DNA of 64,000 nucleotides from Nematocida ironsii (Eukaryota > Microsporidia). The notes below the pieces were generated by a model, which saw only the letters and a program-made list of their open reading frames with translations, did no database searches and was not told the DNA's origin. Below are positions 18,081 to 27,940 of this stretch, in pieces. Positions within the stretch are counted from its first letter, which is position 1; each line of letters starts with the position of its first letter. Both the position numbers and the translations under genes were made by a program. The stretch is from contig LTDK01000181.1 in NCBI GenBank assembly GCA_001642415.1, forward strand, positions 1 to 64,000, read 5' to 3'.

Positions 18081-18094
18081 CTCAAAATATTTTT
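18081..18094. promoter_or_regulatory. 14-bp divergent promoter (RPC34 / pseudouridine synthase)
   Basis: The whole interval between the two divergent ATGs is CTCAAAATATTTTT. It is too short to hold two conventional core promoters, so transcripts are leaderless or start inside the opposite gene. Both genes serve RNA metabolism. Confidence 0.55.
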
Positions 18095-19375
18095 ATGGTA
18101 AGAGAGAGCCCGTGGTATATATACGAATTTAAGGCGTATACAAAGGAGAGATGGGTTGGGTGTAAATTAGTAGACGTGTTAGCAGCTGAGTTTAAAAGAA
18201 GAACCCGTCTTTATTTTGTGCTTGCTGTTGCTTCTGGATCCATACAGATTAATGGGAATTCTGTAACTGATGAGTATGTATTAAAGCATGGGGATTTAAT
18301 TACACACAAGACACACAGACATGAACCACCCATACCAACAGATGAAATAGATATATTATACGAAGACAGTGATGTACTGGTGGTGGATAAACCGTCTGGT
18401 ATTCCCTGCCACCCAAACAGCTCGTACAATAAGCACACTCTGACAGAAATTCTAAAGAAAAAATGCGGGCTATCCTTTGTGTCTGCACAGAATAGATTGG
18501 ATAAGCAGACATCTGGTGTGGTCATACTTGCAAAGAGTTCAAAAGCCGCAGTGAAGTACCACAAGAAGATAGAAGAGAAAGAAGGGTTTAAAATATATCT
18601 CTGTAAAGTATTAGGAGAATTCCCAGAGTGTGAAGTTATTGTGAAACTTCCCCTTTCTATTTCCAGAAAAACATGTACTACAACGGTTTTCCAGGAAGAT
18701 GGCATTTTTCAAGGGAAACCCAGTATCACGATCTTTAGAAGAGTGTCTGTAGAAAATGGAGAAAGTATATTAGCATGTGGACTAGTTACTGGGCGTACTC
18801 ATCAGATTAGAGTGCATTTACAGGCAATTGGATACCCGATAATTGATGATATGATATATGGCACTCCATACATAAGAAAGGAGACACTCATTAACCGTAT
18901 TAGTAAAATAAAAGAAAGTAGTGGTGAGAGTAAAAGTACAGCTGAAGAAATCAACACAGAAAATAATAATAATCCTACAGTAGAAAACAAACCACTTATA
19001 GAATGTGAAATTACGGACAGTGTGTACTTGGAAATGGCAGAGGAAGAAGGCGAGCCTTTAACACGTGAATCAGTTAAAAAATTCTTAACAACTGAAGACT
19101 GTCGCACAGATAACTTTCAAGATGATGAGACATATTTAGAAACAATATCCACTGATAATACATCCCAATTTATAATGGACTCCTGCATGCACTGCAGAAA
19201 CCCAGAAAGTCTCAGCACTCTACCCAAGTTTTCCACTCTTTCATTGCACGCATGGAAGTACTCTTTAGAAGAGAATGTATTTACAACTGCCCTCCCAGAA
19301 TGGTGTACAGAAGAAATCAATGACTCTCTATGCAAGGAAATAGAGCAGACTAAAAATAGACTTGTCTCCAAATAA
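18095..19375 (+). CDS. RNA pseudouridine synthase, RluA family (Pus8/Pus9-like)
   Basis: 426 residues. An N-terminal S4-like region (20-70) includes YEFKAYTKERWVGCKLVDV, as in yeast Rib2/Pus9. The catalytic domain (about 85-265) shows LVVDKPSGIPCHP, NRLDKQTSGVVILAKSS (catalytic Asp in RLD), and VTGRTHQIRVHLQAIGYPI. These enzymes isomerise U to pseudouridine; Pus8/Pus9 act at tRNA position 32. The usual His before RLD is Asn. A C-terminal extension of about 150 residues is acidic, with few conserved features and several cysteines (CMHC); unlike yeast Rib2, no deaminase motif is seen. Confidence 0.85.
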   Translation: MVRESPWYIYEFKAYTKERWVGCKLVDVLAAEFKRRTRLYFVLAVASGSIQINGNSVTDEYVLKHGDLITHKTHRHEPPIPTDEIDILYEDSDVLVVDKPSGIPCHPNSSYNKHTLTEILKKKCGLSFVSAQNRLDKQTSGVVILAKSSKAAVKYHKKIEEKEGFKIYLCKVLGEFPECEVIVKLPLSISRKTCTTTVFQEDGIFQGKPSITIFRRVSVENGESILACGLVTGRTHQIRVHLQAIGYPIIDDMIYGTPYIRKETLINRISKIKESSGESKSTAEEINTENNNNPTVENKPLIECEITDSVYLEMAEEEGEPLTRESVKKFLTTEDCRTDNFQDDETYLETISTDNTSQFIMDSCMHCRNPESLSTLPKFSTLSLHAWKYSLEENVFTTALPEWCTEEINDSLCKEIEQTKNRLVSK

Positions 19376-19755
19376 ACACTTAAATATACCTATTCTATTT
19401 GAATACACTGATGTACTGATGCACCTCCTTGAATAATTTAAGTTTATTTTAGAATATTTCTGGTTATTTATACCACAGTGGCATATAAATACAATAATTA
19501 TTATAATTGTATTTTTATGAATATTACACATTTACACAAAATAATAAAATATTCGAAAATAATATAAAAGTCTACTCTAAAATACAAATGAAAATTGGAT
19601 TTATGTATTATTTTATGATTTCTACTGAAGCCATCCCATAAACCGAAATATAGGAAGACTATTTGTTAATAAAACAGTCTTATTAAATAAATACACAGTA
19701 TACAGCTACTTTATAATAAAATACTGTATATTATGGTATTTTAGTGTGGATAGTA
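19376..19755. other. AT-rich spacer
   Basis: 380 bp between convergent gene ends. One degenerate copy of the recurring motif (ATAAACCGAAATATAGG, about 19639) is present; otherwise nothing is seen. Confidence 0.4.
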
Positions 19756-21729
19756 CTATCGGGTTGCTGAGTGTCTTGTATAAGACATTGGCGGCTTAAA
19801 CATTATATCAACAGCCATTGGTGAGCCCATTATTAGCTGTACTTTTTTCTTACAAAATGGGCAGCATGGATTCTTTTTCTTTCCAAATGCATCTACAATA
19901 CATGAAATATGGACGACTGATCCACAGGAGAGAATGACCACTTGCTTGTTTGAGTTGTTACAGAAGGGAATCTTACAGACCAGACAGTCGGAGAATGCGG
20001 TATCCACATAGTTAACGGTCCACTCGTACACAATATTTTCTGCTATGATAAAAACAATCCCAGAGCTCATAGCAACAGACTCTGGGCGCTTAAAGGTATA
20101 ACTGTGCTGTTCTGGGCGGTAGGATGACCCAGAGGGACAGTAAAATTTACCGTACTGGATTTGCACCAGATTCATGTTTAAGTTTAAAAAGTTGAAGTCT
20201 TCTTTTGTGATGTTATGGTTTTTTATGTTGAGCTCGTGAAGAACAGGAAATGTCAGTGTGTTTACTAATTCAGTGATATTTTTTATGCTGCCTGTGTTGT
20301 AGTACCGGTCTAGTGCAATGAACTCAAGAGTAAGCTTCTGTATACCATAAAATGTTATTTTCTGCAGATTTGTGACCATGGCCTTATAAAATGGCGATGT
20401 GATCGCAAGCTCTCTCAAATACCGCAGTGTTCCATTCTTTCTTTTTGCCAGAAGGCATATGAACTCCTCAACACACGAATTAATACCACCACTACCCAAG
20501 CACTCCTTTACATTCAAGGACTCAATTCTAAGATTATCAATCAGTGCACACTGCACTTTTCTTGATAAAGGAATGCTGGGATACATTGATAAAGAAATAA
20601 TATCCTGCGCTATCACAGACCTAACCAAACCATCAATAAATCTAGATGCTTCATACACATTTTGTGTAGTAAAATTGATTTCACATCTAATCACATCTAG
20701 GTTATAGATGTGTCCTAAATAATTCCATTTATTCACATCTATGTCTGCTCCAGTATCCCCTACATCAATATACAAATAATTCACCCGCATGCCCACATAC
20801 GGAGTATACCGCATAAGCTCTCTCATAATTAAGGATATGTACATGCTTATGCCTTCATGTGGTTCATATATCAGATTGTCTGGCTTAATAACTAATGCAG
20901 CTGCAAGAAGTGGATACGCCGGGTCAATGTAAAAGTACACCGGGTGTATAAGATTCATTCCCCATGTTCTTAGCTCTTCTCTTAATATTTTGGCCAAAAA
21001 AGGAACAGTTTTATTCTGTTCAAAGTACAGTGATGTCTTATACGCCTCTGTCATTTCTATTGTTTTCAGAAGAGACTGCATAACCCACTGGTCCTGGTTT
21101 CCAACATGGTCTATTATGCACTTAAACAGCTTAAACAGTGGACTTAACATTGTTTTTATAGCAAGTATTTCCAATATATTTCCTTCAAGCCGCTTAATTT
21201 CATGCACAGCACTAATAAACTCTGACGAGACATCCTTACAGTGTGTGCGTATTATCTCCAACAACAAAGACAATATACTCGATGGAATATATCCTAGACT
21301 AGTCTCATGCACAGTCCTTTTTCTAAGAATAAAAAGCATCTCTTGGCAAATCTCCACACTTTTTTCAAAAAACACTCCACCACTCGATATATCTATCGTA
21401 AACTGATATCTAGCACACTCTTTAAGAAAAACACACATAAGATACAAGAATTTTGGATATATTTCATACATTAGCTTTTCATATTTTTTGTATATATTTT
21501 CAGTGATTTTTTTGCCATTGGGACTCTTATTCTCTGAATCAAGAGCATTCTTAGAAAAGGAGGGAGGGCCCTTAGGGAATGCTATTTCTTCTGCAAGCAA
21601 TAAAATGTTCCCCAAGGTTTCTTGTGTTATATTATCCTCATCCAGAAGTTCTGCACAGATTTCTTTAAATGTATTTTTTCCTGTTTTTATTCTTTCCCTA
21701 ATATTTTCCAATTTCTCTTTATCTCCCAT
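19756..21729 (-). CDS. Large orphan protein with C-terminal RING-like finger
   Basis: 657 residues from ATG 21729. Residues 1-570 are mostly helical with a leucine-rich stretch around 440-540 (ITFYGIQKLTLEFIAL, LHELNIKNHNITKEDFNFLN) reminiscent of leucine-rich repeats. The C terminus (582-626) is a RING-like finger: CLVCKIPF, ILSCGSVVHISC, then CCPFC, i.e. C-x2-C, C, H-x2-C, C-x2-C. RING domains usually confer ubiquitin ligase activity. There is no signal peptide. Nematocida species are reported to carry expanded families of RING-ended proteins; membership is an inference. It is divergent from eIF3i with 57 bp between the ATGs. Confidence 0.65.
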   Translation of the reverse strand: MGDKEKLENIRERIKTGKNTFKEICAELLDEDNITQETLGNILLLAEEIAFPKGPPSFSKNALDSENKSPNGKKITENIYKKYEKLMYEIYPKFLYLMCVFLKECARYQFTIDISSGGVFFEKSVEICQEMLFILRKRTVHETSLGYIPSSILSLLLEIIRTHCKDVSSEFISAVHEIKRLEGNILEILAIKTMLSPLFKLFKCIIDHVGNQDQWVMQSLLKTIEMTEAYKTSLYFEQNKTVPFLAKILREELRTWGMNLIHPVYFYIDPAYPLLAAALVIKPDNLIYEPHEGISMYISLIMRELMRYTPYVGMRVNYLYIDVGDTGADIDVNKWNYLGHIYNLDVIRCEINFTTQNVYEASRFIDGLVRSVIAQDIISLSMYPSIPLSRKVQCALIDNLRIESLNVKECLGSGGINSCVEEFICLLAKRKNGTLRYLRELAITSPFYKAMVTNLQKITFYGIQKLTLEFIALDRYYNTGSIKNITELVNTLTFPVLHELNIKNHNITKEDFNFLNLNMNLVQIQYGKFYCPSGSSYRPEQHSYTFKRPESVAMSSGIVFIIAENIVYEWTVNYVDTAFSDCLVCKIPFCNNSNKQVVILSCGSVVHISCIVDAFGKKKNPCCPFCKKKVQLIMGSPMAVDIMFKPPMSYTRHSATR

Positions 21730-21786
21730 AACAATTTTTTATTTTTTTCTTTCTGGATTAAATATTCAAGTTATTTTTTCGGCCTA

Positions 21787-22821
21787 ATGGAAGTAAAGCA
21801 CTGCGGGCAGAAAACAGCAGAGGAGCTGGAAGGATTAATTTTACCAAATGACAGTTGCACTCTGAGATATCACAAAAAACCAATTAAAACAGTAAAGTTC
21901 AATCATGACGGAGATTTACTCTTCTCTTCATGTACGGAGGCATCGCTTCTTGTATGGCGAGTCTCAACTGGAGAGATGCTTGGAAAGTATCCTGGACACG
22001 AGGGGGCAGTTGTTGGGTTTGACATAAACCAGGAGGACACAAGAATAGTCTCTGCTGGTGCTGATAGAAGATCCAATCTGTATGATATTGAGACTGGCAA
22101 GCTGTTATTTTCATTTAATACGGTAGTTACAACCAGAGATGTTTCATTCACAGCAGACAGCAGGCGAATAGTTTTGTGCACTGACGCAATAATGAAGGAA
22201 AAGCCTAAGTTATGGGTATTTGATGCAGTGAGTGGTGAATTAATCAACCAAACTGTTATTCCCAGCACACCAGTTGCTATTAGAGCCACAATAGACAACA
22301 AAATACTGTACGGTGACACAGAAGGGTCTCTCACTCTTGTTGATGAAAGAACATTTGGTGAAATATCTTCAAAGAAAGTGCATCAGTCTAAGATTACTTC
22401 ACTCACGCCTTCTTTCTGTAATACATACTTTGTCTCTGCTTCTACTGACTTTAAAAGCAAAATCATTAGAGCGGATAATGAGATCACTCCAATTAGAGAG
22501 TTTTTATCTGACTCTCCCAATAATGCAGCAAGAGTATCACCAGACAACAGAATTTTAGTCTCTGCTGGTGGTGTGGATGCTAGAGATGTAACTACTTCAA
22601 CAGGACAGGGAAACTTTAATATTGAATTCTTTGACTGCGCCACCTCTAAACTTGTTGGATATTACAAAACACACTTTGGTACCGTAAATACGCTAGACAT
22701 ACACCCATCTGGCAATGCCATAGCATCTGGGGGAGAGGATGGTGTCCTGCACTTAGTGAAAATGGACGATGAGGCATTTATTAATGCACCTTTTGTTACT
22801 ATTGAAGAGAACGAGGCATAG
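21787..22821 (+). CDS. TIF34: Translation initiation factor eIF3 subunit i
   Basis: 344 residues; I use ATG 21787 (MEVKHCGQ), since the longer frame reads through the neighbour's promoter as low-complexity sequence. WD40 repeats run throughout. Family-specific segments include HKKPIKTVKFNHDGDLLFS, GHEGAVVGFDI, a DAARVSPD-like NAARVSPDNRILVSAGG, and the end FGTVNTLDIHPSGNAIASGGEDG. eIF3i forms the b-i-g module that helps recruit mRNA to the 40S subunit. Length agrees with yeast Tif34 (347). Confidence 0.92.
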   Translation: MEVKHCGQKTAEELEGLILPNDSCTLRYHKKPIKTVKFNHDGDLLFSSCTEASLLVWRVSTGEMLGKYPGHEGAVVGFDINQEDTRIVSAGADRRSNLYDIETGKLLFSFNTVVTTRDVSFTADSRRIVLCTDAIMKEKPKLWVFDAVSGELINQTVIPSTPVAIRATIDNKILYGDTEGSLTLVDERTFGEISSKKVHQSKITSLTPSFCNTYFVSASTDFKSKIIRADNEITPIREFLSDSPNNAARVSPDNRILVSAGGVDARDVTTSTGQGNFNIEFFDCATSKLVGYYKTHFGTVNTLDIHPSGNAIASGGEDGVLHLVKMDDEAFINAPFVTIEENEA

Positions 22822-23148
22822 ACTTACTACGAATAAACCAATTAGATACTTTATACTTATGAATATCACAATAAATAACTATTTCTTCTTTACTTCTCTT
22901 CCTTCTTCTTCCCTAAAGAAGACCTGCTGCGCTGCGAACTTAATAAATCCTATTCTACTATTGTTTAATGATGTTAATATAAAATGTTGTGGTGCTTGGC
23001 ACATATTTCTATTAAGGATATGCTTCCTTGACCACTGTTTAATATCCCTCCATCTGGCGGATTTGTCAATGAAGCAATCCGTGGCGAAAGAGAGTCAATT
23101 TGAATCCTGGGGGTATAAAAAATTTTCAGTTAAATTTTTTACTAGCCA
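22822..23148. other. Spacer with higher GC and hairpins, possible structured RNA
   Basis: Unlike most spacers here, 22910-23120 has near-coding base composition but no credible ORF. Two inverted repeats are seen: GGATAT (23016-23021) with ATATCC (23042-23047), and CGGATT (23058-23063) with AATCCG (23076-23081, 12-nt loop). A TATAAAAAATTTT box lies about 20 bp before the RLP24 ATG. No known RNA family is recognised. Confidence 0.3.
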
Positions 23149-23628
23149 ATGAGAATATTCAGCTGCTACTTCTGCTCATCAAGTATATATCCCGGCCACG
23201 GGTCAGTCTTTGTGAGAAATGACGGGGCAGAGTTCAAATTCTGCCGGTCTAAGTGCGTAAAGAACTTTAAGCTAAAGAGAAACCCAAGAAGAGTCGCATG
23301 GACCAAGACATACAGAAAAGTCCGAGGAAAGGACTTGGTCAACGATTCATCCCAAGAGTTCGAAAAGAGAATACACGAGCCTATCATCTACAACAAAGAA
23401 GTGTATGAGAAGGTCGTGCAGAGCATGCCAAAGATAGCAGCAATAAGACACGCCAGAGAAGCCTTCCATATTAAGAACAGAATACTCACTGGAAAAGAAA
23501 AGATGGTTGAGGATGAAAGAGTGTTCATTGTGAAGAATCTTGATGCCCTGACAGAAGACGAAAGAATGCGTGAGAACCTTGAAAGAAAGAGAAAGATAAG
23601 AGAGACTCTTAAGATGCCATTTGAATAA
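23149..23628 (+). CDS. RLP24: Ribosome biogenesis protein Rlp24
   Basis: 159 residues. The N terminus MRIFSCYFCSSSIYPGHGS with FVRND and FCRSKCVKNFKLKRNPR is the L24/Rlp24 zinc ribbon (C6, C9, C32, C36). The long basic helical C terminus and RND/KRNPRRVAWTKTYRK identify Rlp24, a placeholder replaced by eL24 after cytoplasmic AAA-ATPase Drg1 action, rather than eL24 itself. It travels with pre-60S particles together with Nog1 and Nog2, the latter also in this window. It follows eIF3i on the same strand. Confidence 0.9.
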   Translation: MRIFSCYFCSSSIYPGHGSVFVRNDGAEFKFCRSKCVKNFKLKRNPRRVAWTKTYRKVRGKDLVNDSSQEFEKRIHEPIIYNKEVYEKVVQSMPKIAAIRHAREAFHIKNRILTGKEKMVEDERVFIVKNLDALTEDERMRENLERKRKIRETLKMPFE

Positions 23629-23832
23629 ATATAGATTCACTTACTCTTTGATATTTTCGGATTCTCTGGCTGTCCTAGAACATTCTCATCTCTTATTGTA
23701 TTTATTCATACTGCATGTACAAGCAAATACTTCTAATATCGATACATTCTGCATTTTAGAATTTGCTTAATAATTTGTTCTTTTGATGGTTTTATAAGGG
23801 GAAGTACTTATACGGAATATAAAAATATTTTA

Positions 23833-25176
23833 ATGCAAAGCTTTGCAATATGCTGTTCTGTGCTTGGAGGATTCATTCTTAGCTTTGGTCTTATTTCGCT
23901 ATTCATCAAGGAAAGGCTGTACATCGCAGAAACAACTGTTGCCACGTTATATGGCATGGTTTGTTCCCTCATATTCAAAGATAAAGAGAACGGCCTTCCT
24001 CTTGATGCACTGAATAATTCACAATTTATGTTTCATTTTTCGCACATAGTTCTATCATTGCAGTTAGTGGCAGTTGGTGTCACTGTGCCCAGAATATTTA
24101 TGAAGAATAATTGGAGGCCACTAATGGTACTTCTTTTGCCTGTTATGATGATTATGTATGCTATGTCTAGTATAATTATAAAACTTGTATTTAGAATAGA
24201 CTGGCTGCCTGCCATGATGATTGGTGCGTGCGTTACACCAACAGATCCGGTTCTGGCCAGTGCTGTGATTAAAGGGAAGTTCGCCAACAAGTACATTCCA
24301 TCTAAGCTGAGATATCTGCTGGCCGTAGAAAGTGGTGCAAATGATGGGCTAGGTTTCCCTCTTCTTGTTCTTCCAATTCTTCTAATGCAGTTCAAGGGAA
24401 ATAGCAGTCCAGTAACAAGCGCCCTAAAAAAATGGTGTATTCACACATGGGGATTTGAAATTCTATTTGCAATTGTAATGGGGGCTGTAATCGGTGCTGT
24501 TGCCAGAATTCTCTTAAAGTACAGTGTTAAAAAAATGCTAATTGATAAGGAAAGTTTTCTGGCCTACTCCCTGGCCCTGGCTATTCTTGTAACTGGTGTA
24601 ACTGCACAAATGCAGAGTGATGACCTTCTTGCTGTCTTTGTATCTGGACTGTTCTTTGCATGGGATGAAGAAATGGTTGTTGATATGAAAAACTCGCACG
24701 TGATGGAAGTTGTTGATCTTCTATTCAACCAGTCATTCTTCATTGTTCTGGGAATTATTCTGCCCCTTAAAGTTCTTAATTGGAAGACCATGCTGGCCTC
24801 TTTGCTTATTCTTCTGTTCAGAAGACTTCCAGCTATTCTTCTCATGAAGGTATGCGGATTACTTCCACACTTTAACACAAGAGAAATATTCTTTGCTGGG
24901 TGGTTTGGGCCAATTGGGGTCGGTGCTATTTTCTTTGCCTATCACACCATGCAAGAGCTTGTAACATTAGATAATGTACTGGCCAACCAGATCTTGGAAA
25001 TAGTTCTGGGTATTGTGTTCTCAAGTATTGTAGTACACGGAACCACCGCCCCAATCATTCACATGCACCTAAGAAGAAAGAACAGAAAACACAGAAAGCC
25101 TGTTAAGGATATATACGAATCAGACACAGAAATTGAAAGAGATCTTGATACAGCACAATTACAGGAGATTATTTGA
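23833..25176 (+). CDS. Na+/H+ antiporter, fungal Nha1/Sod2 type
   Basis: 447 residues with about twelve membrane helices across residues 5-420. The ion-binding motifs are preserved: CVTPTDPVLASAVIKGKFA and VESGANDGLGFP with the adjacent Asn-Asp pair. The family exports Na+ or Li+ against H+ at the plasma membrane. The cytoplasmic tail is short (about 40 residues, basic then acidic), very unlike the several-hundred-residue tail of yeast Nha1, and similar to fission yeast Sod2. For an intracellular parasite it would set cation balance across the parasite membrane. No accessory gene is adjacent. Confidence 0.88.
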   Translation: MQSFAICCSVLGGFILSFGLISLFIKERLYIAETTVATLYGMVCSLIFKDKENGLPLDALNNSQFMFHFSHIVLSLQLVAVGVTVPRIFMKNNWRPLMVLLLPVMMIMYAMSSIIIKLVFRIDWLPAMMIGACVTPTDPVLASAVIKGKFANKYIPSKLRYLLAVESGANDGLGFPLLVLPILLMQFKGNSSPVTSALKKWCIHTWGFEILFAIVMGAVIGAVARILLKYSVKKMLIDKESFLAYSLALAILVTGVTAQMQSDDLLAVFVSGLFFAWDEEMVVDMKNSHVMEVVDLLFNQSFFIVLGIILPLKVLNWKTMLASLLILLFRRLPAILLMKVCGLLPHFNTREIFFAGWFGPIGVGAIFFAYHTMQELVTLDNVLANQILEIVLGIVFSSIVVHGTTAPIIHMHLRRKNRKHRKPVKDIYESDTEIERDLDTAQLQEII

Positions 25177-25300
25177 ATGAAAATGTCCTAACCCAAAATA
25201 AATAACACTCTATTACAACAACACACATAATAACTTCTACTCTTTAAAGACTTGCCACTTTATTTAAGTCTGTAATACTCCCAACTTCTGGTTATTCCAA

Positions 25301-25564
25301 TTAAAACCTATACTCCTCCCGTGATATTCCCTTGCACTTAATGCTGGCATTTGATGGCATGTCTACTGTGTACATTTTGTTAAGAGCATCTGACCCTATT
25401 TCTTCTAGCTTTATAATTTCTACATGTTCATCTGCTGTAAATATTGGAAGAGTGTCCACTTCCTCTATGCTTGGCAGCTCTATTGACTCATCCAGTGAGG
25501 CATACTCAGTTGGTTTTCTTATTTTTCTGCCCGGTGCATCTGCCCAATGAAAACTTAAAAGCAT
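25301..25564 (-). CDS. Small acidic protein, unidentified
   Basis: 87 residues from ATG 25564. The N terminus reads LLSFHWADAPGRKIRKP and the remainder is acidic (SLDESIELPSIEEVD). The hydrophobic-x-hydrophobic-Trp-Ala-Asp-Gly pattern at the start is reminiscent of PP1-docking segments in small phosphatase regulators, but that is only a resemblance. No membrane segment. It lies convergent to the antiporter, 125 bp away. Codon use is in line with real genes. Confidence 0.5.
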   Translation of the reverse strand: MLLSFHWADAPGRKIRKPTEYASLDESIELPSIEEVDTLPIFTADEHVEIIKLEEIGSDALNKMYTVDMPSNASIKCKGISREEYRF

Positions 25565-25734
25565 TTTTATAATTAAGAATATCTTACAGATAAATAATAC
25601 TCAAATGTACAATAATACAAATTTAAATTTTAACACTTTCTGAATTATTATTTATGGCATGCACGGATTCAGCAAAGAATTTCGGGTTATAATACGGTAT
25701 AAATAATTTGTAATTTATGTAATAATTCTATTTA

Positions 25735-27783
25735 TTATGTCATAAAAATGCTTGGCAGAGGCATTTTAACTCCAAGTTTTTTTGCTATTTCTGTTGTACT
25801 CAGCTTAAATAGCTCAGCATGTACATCAATAACAAATAAGTACATGCAAAATGAACAAATTATTCCGGAGATGCATCCTATTATAATTATACTTGCTAAG
25901 TATTTATAGTTGAACCTTCTTGTTCTCCTTAACATATCCATTTTCTTAATCCTTCCACTTTTCTTTAAGTATATCTTAGCATGGTATGTTAATAGGAATA
26001 ATATACCAATTGTCTGTACAACATATCCTATGTGATACCTGTACATTATTCCATTTATATTCACTAATTCACTCTTTTCATATGTTATAGCTGTAATTAT
26101 CAGCATAAAAAGGTATATTATACACCCCACTGCCGTAACTACTGGTATGTTTATTCTCTCTGTTTTATATATCCAGTCTTTCTTAAATAGTGATATACCC
26201 ACTAATACAATGGAAATTACTGAGAATAGAATAAAGAATAAATCAAATCCACTGAAAATCACAATGTCAATAATTTGATTTTCTTCTGCTTTATAAAATA
26301 ATTTAGAAATGAACTCATTCCCGCACAATACCATATTCTGAATTTGTGTATAAATTATGAATAAATTTCCTACTGCTGTAATTGCACATAAACAAAACAG
26401 AACACTATACCGTATGATATATTGGTTTATACCTATTTTTGACAGTATATTCTTATACATTATTAAGTTATTCTGTTTGCTTCTATAACTTATATAAGTA
26501 TGTATTGCTGTATACACTGCTAATAACATACTAAATATTGCATTACATATTAAGTGTATGTAGTACTCTATAATACTTAATTTCTTATCAGATATGTACT
26601 GTGTAATTTCTAGAACTGTAAAGAATATCAGATGTGAAAATAGAATTATGAATATACTGAATAGCAGATAAAATGTATCTATTTTATACAGAAAGTGCAA
26701 TGGCTTAACTGTATTCTCCCAAAAAATATGTGATGGACCTCTTAGTCTGTATAAAAGTGCATTAGTGTATGAATCTGTATTGTTTGTGGGTCTTTCTAAT
26801 GTATTCTGATTTTTTAGTATAGCAGCCACTGCATCTTCTTTGTCCTCTGTTAAATCCAGCTGCTTTCTTTTAGATTTATAGTAATTCATTTTTACTTTTA
26901 TATCTTCTATTACTGTACTTGTATTATTGAGTATTTCTATAGAATTTTCTATATGTAAAGTGTCTTTATATAAATCGGTAATATACTCGTTTTGTATTCC
27001 TAGGGATGTCTGGTTTAGTTTCTCTTGGTTTAGCTTATTCTTCTTGTATATGACAGATTCATTTAGAAGAGTATACTTCTCTATTAGATAATTCAATAAA
27101 CTTGTATTTTTTATATCATCATACTTACCAAATATAATATCTGCATGTTTGTACATTGCACTGTATATTTCATGCAATTTTTCTGATAGAGTTCTTAGAA
27201 ATTCTATCCTGTGCATAGTAATACTTTCACTATCCAACAAATAATTAAAACAAGTTTGATTTGCTGTGTATATAGTATATACTTCTTTAATTGCTTGGTT
27301 TCCTCTACTGTTAAAATGGACAAACATACTTTCAAGAGTTACATCTTCTGGATTATTCTTGTTCACAAAATCAAATGCATTAGTTAGCTCTAGATCTTTG
27401 ATTCTTACATCATCTTTTTTAGCTCTCCATCCTGTTGTGTTAAATCCTTGAAATCTAACTTCTTCTTTTGGTGGATTATATATTGAACTCTGCACCCAAT
27501 CAATTCCTTGGTTCTCAAAATTAAAATCTGCCTCACTTGCTATTTGAATACTATTTCTATTCCTTTGATCAATACTAGATTGTTCTACTTCATCATATTC
27601 TACACTAGAATTTATACTATACCCACTTGTAGTGTCTGAATTTTCCTCTGCATCTTCTTCTGCTGTGTTTGATGCATCTAGCATTTGTTTAATCCTCTCC
27701 TGTAGTTCTTCTATATATGAAATTTCCTCCATGCATCTAACTACTGCTTCTCTATATATAGACACTAATTCTTTGACATGCAT
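25735..27783 (-). CDS. Large orphan membrane protein: helical N half, seven-helix C half
   Basis: 682 residues from ATG 27783. Residues 1-350 are soluble: a short coiled coil (15-40), an acidic Ser/Asn/Thr-rich stretch (40-90), and long amphipathic helices with heptads (170-330). Residues 370-665 contain seven hydrophobic segments. The C terminus after the last helix is short (VHAELFKLSTTEIAKKLG). I recognise no family; the seven helices could prompt comparison with PAQR/hemolysin-III proteins that have fungal helical N-terminal extensions, but the PAQR His/Ser/Asp signature is not evident. The ACGCGT at 27812 upstream is an MCB-like word, possibly by chance. Confidence 0.65.
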   Translation of the reverse strand: MHVKELVSIYREAVVRCMEEISYIEELQERIKQMLDASNTAEEDAEENSDTTSGYSINSSVEYDEVEQSSIDQRNRNSIQIASEADFNFENQGIDWVQSSIYNPPKEEVRFQGFNTTGWRAKKDDVRIKDLELTNAFDFVNKNNPEDVTLESMFVHFNSRGNQAIKEVYTIYTANQTCFNYLLDSESITMHRIEFLRTLSEKLHEIYSAMYKHADIIFGKYDDIKNTSLLNYLIEKYTLLNESVIYKKNKLNQEKLNQTSLGIQNEYITDLYKDTLHIENSIEILNNTSTVIEDIKVKMNYYKSKRKQLDLTEDKEDAVAAILKNQNTLERPTNNTDSYTNALLYRLRGPSHIFWENTVKPLHFLYKIDTFYLLFSIFIILFSHLIFFTVLEITQYISDKKLSIIEYYIHLICNAIFSMLLAVYTAIHTYISYRSKQNNLIMYKNILSKIGINQYIIRYSVLFCLCAITAVGNLFIIYTQIQNMVLCGNEFISKLFYKAEENQIIDIVIFSGFDLFFILFSVISIVLVGISLFKKDWIYKTERINIPVVTAVGCIIYLFMLIITAITYEKSELVNINGIMYRYHIGYVVQTIGILFLLTYHAKIYLKKSGRIKKMDMLRRTRRFNYKYLASIIIIGCISGIICSFCMYLFVIDVHAELFKLSTTEIAKKLGVKMPLPSIFMT

Positions 27784-27940
27784 AATTAAAAGCTATAAGA
27801 ATTTAATTATACGCGTCATATCATAATACTGTACTATTGATTTAGTTTATATTTGTATTATCACACTATTACAATACGTCATATCCTGTTTTTATTAAAT
27901 CGTGATAATTTGTTTTTAAGACATATACTCTGAACTATTA

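Noticed and set aside
21622..21786. N-terminal 55-residue extension of eIF3i
   Set aside because: Phe-rich read-through of the divergent promoter and the neighbour's 5' end; the family starts at the ATG at 21787.
23090..23120. TTTGAATCCTGG as a tRNA T-loop
   Set aside because: No acceptor stem, anticodon arm or D-loop can be placed around it.
22769..23152. 127-codon plus-strand frame over the eIF3i end and spacer
   Set aside because: Begins inside eIF3i in another frame, is Leu/Ser-rich with no domain, and ends over the RLP24 start.
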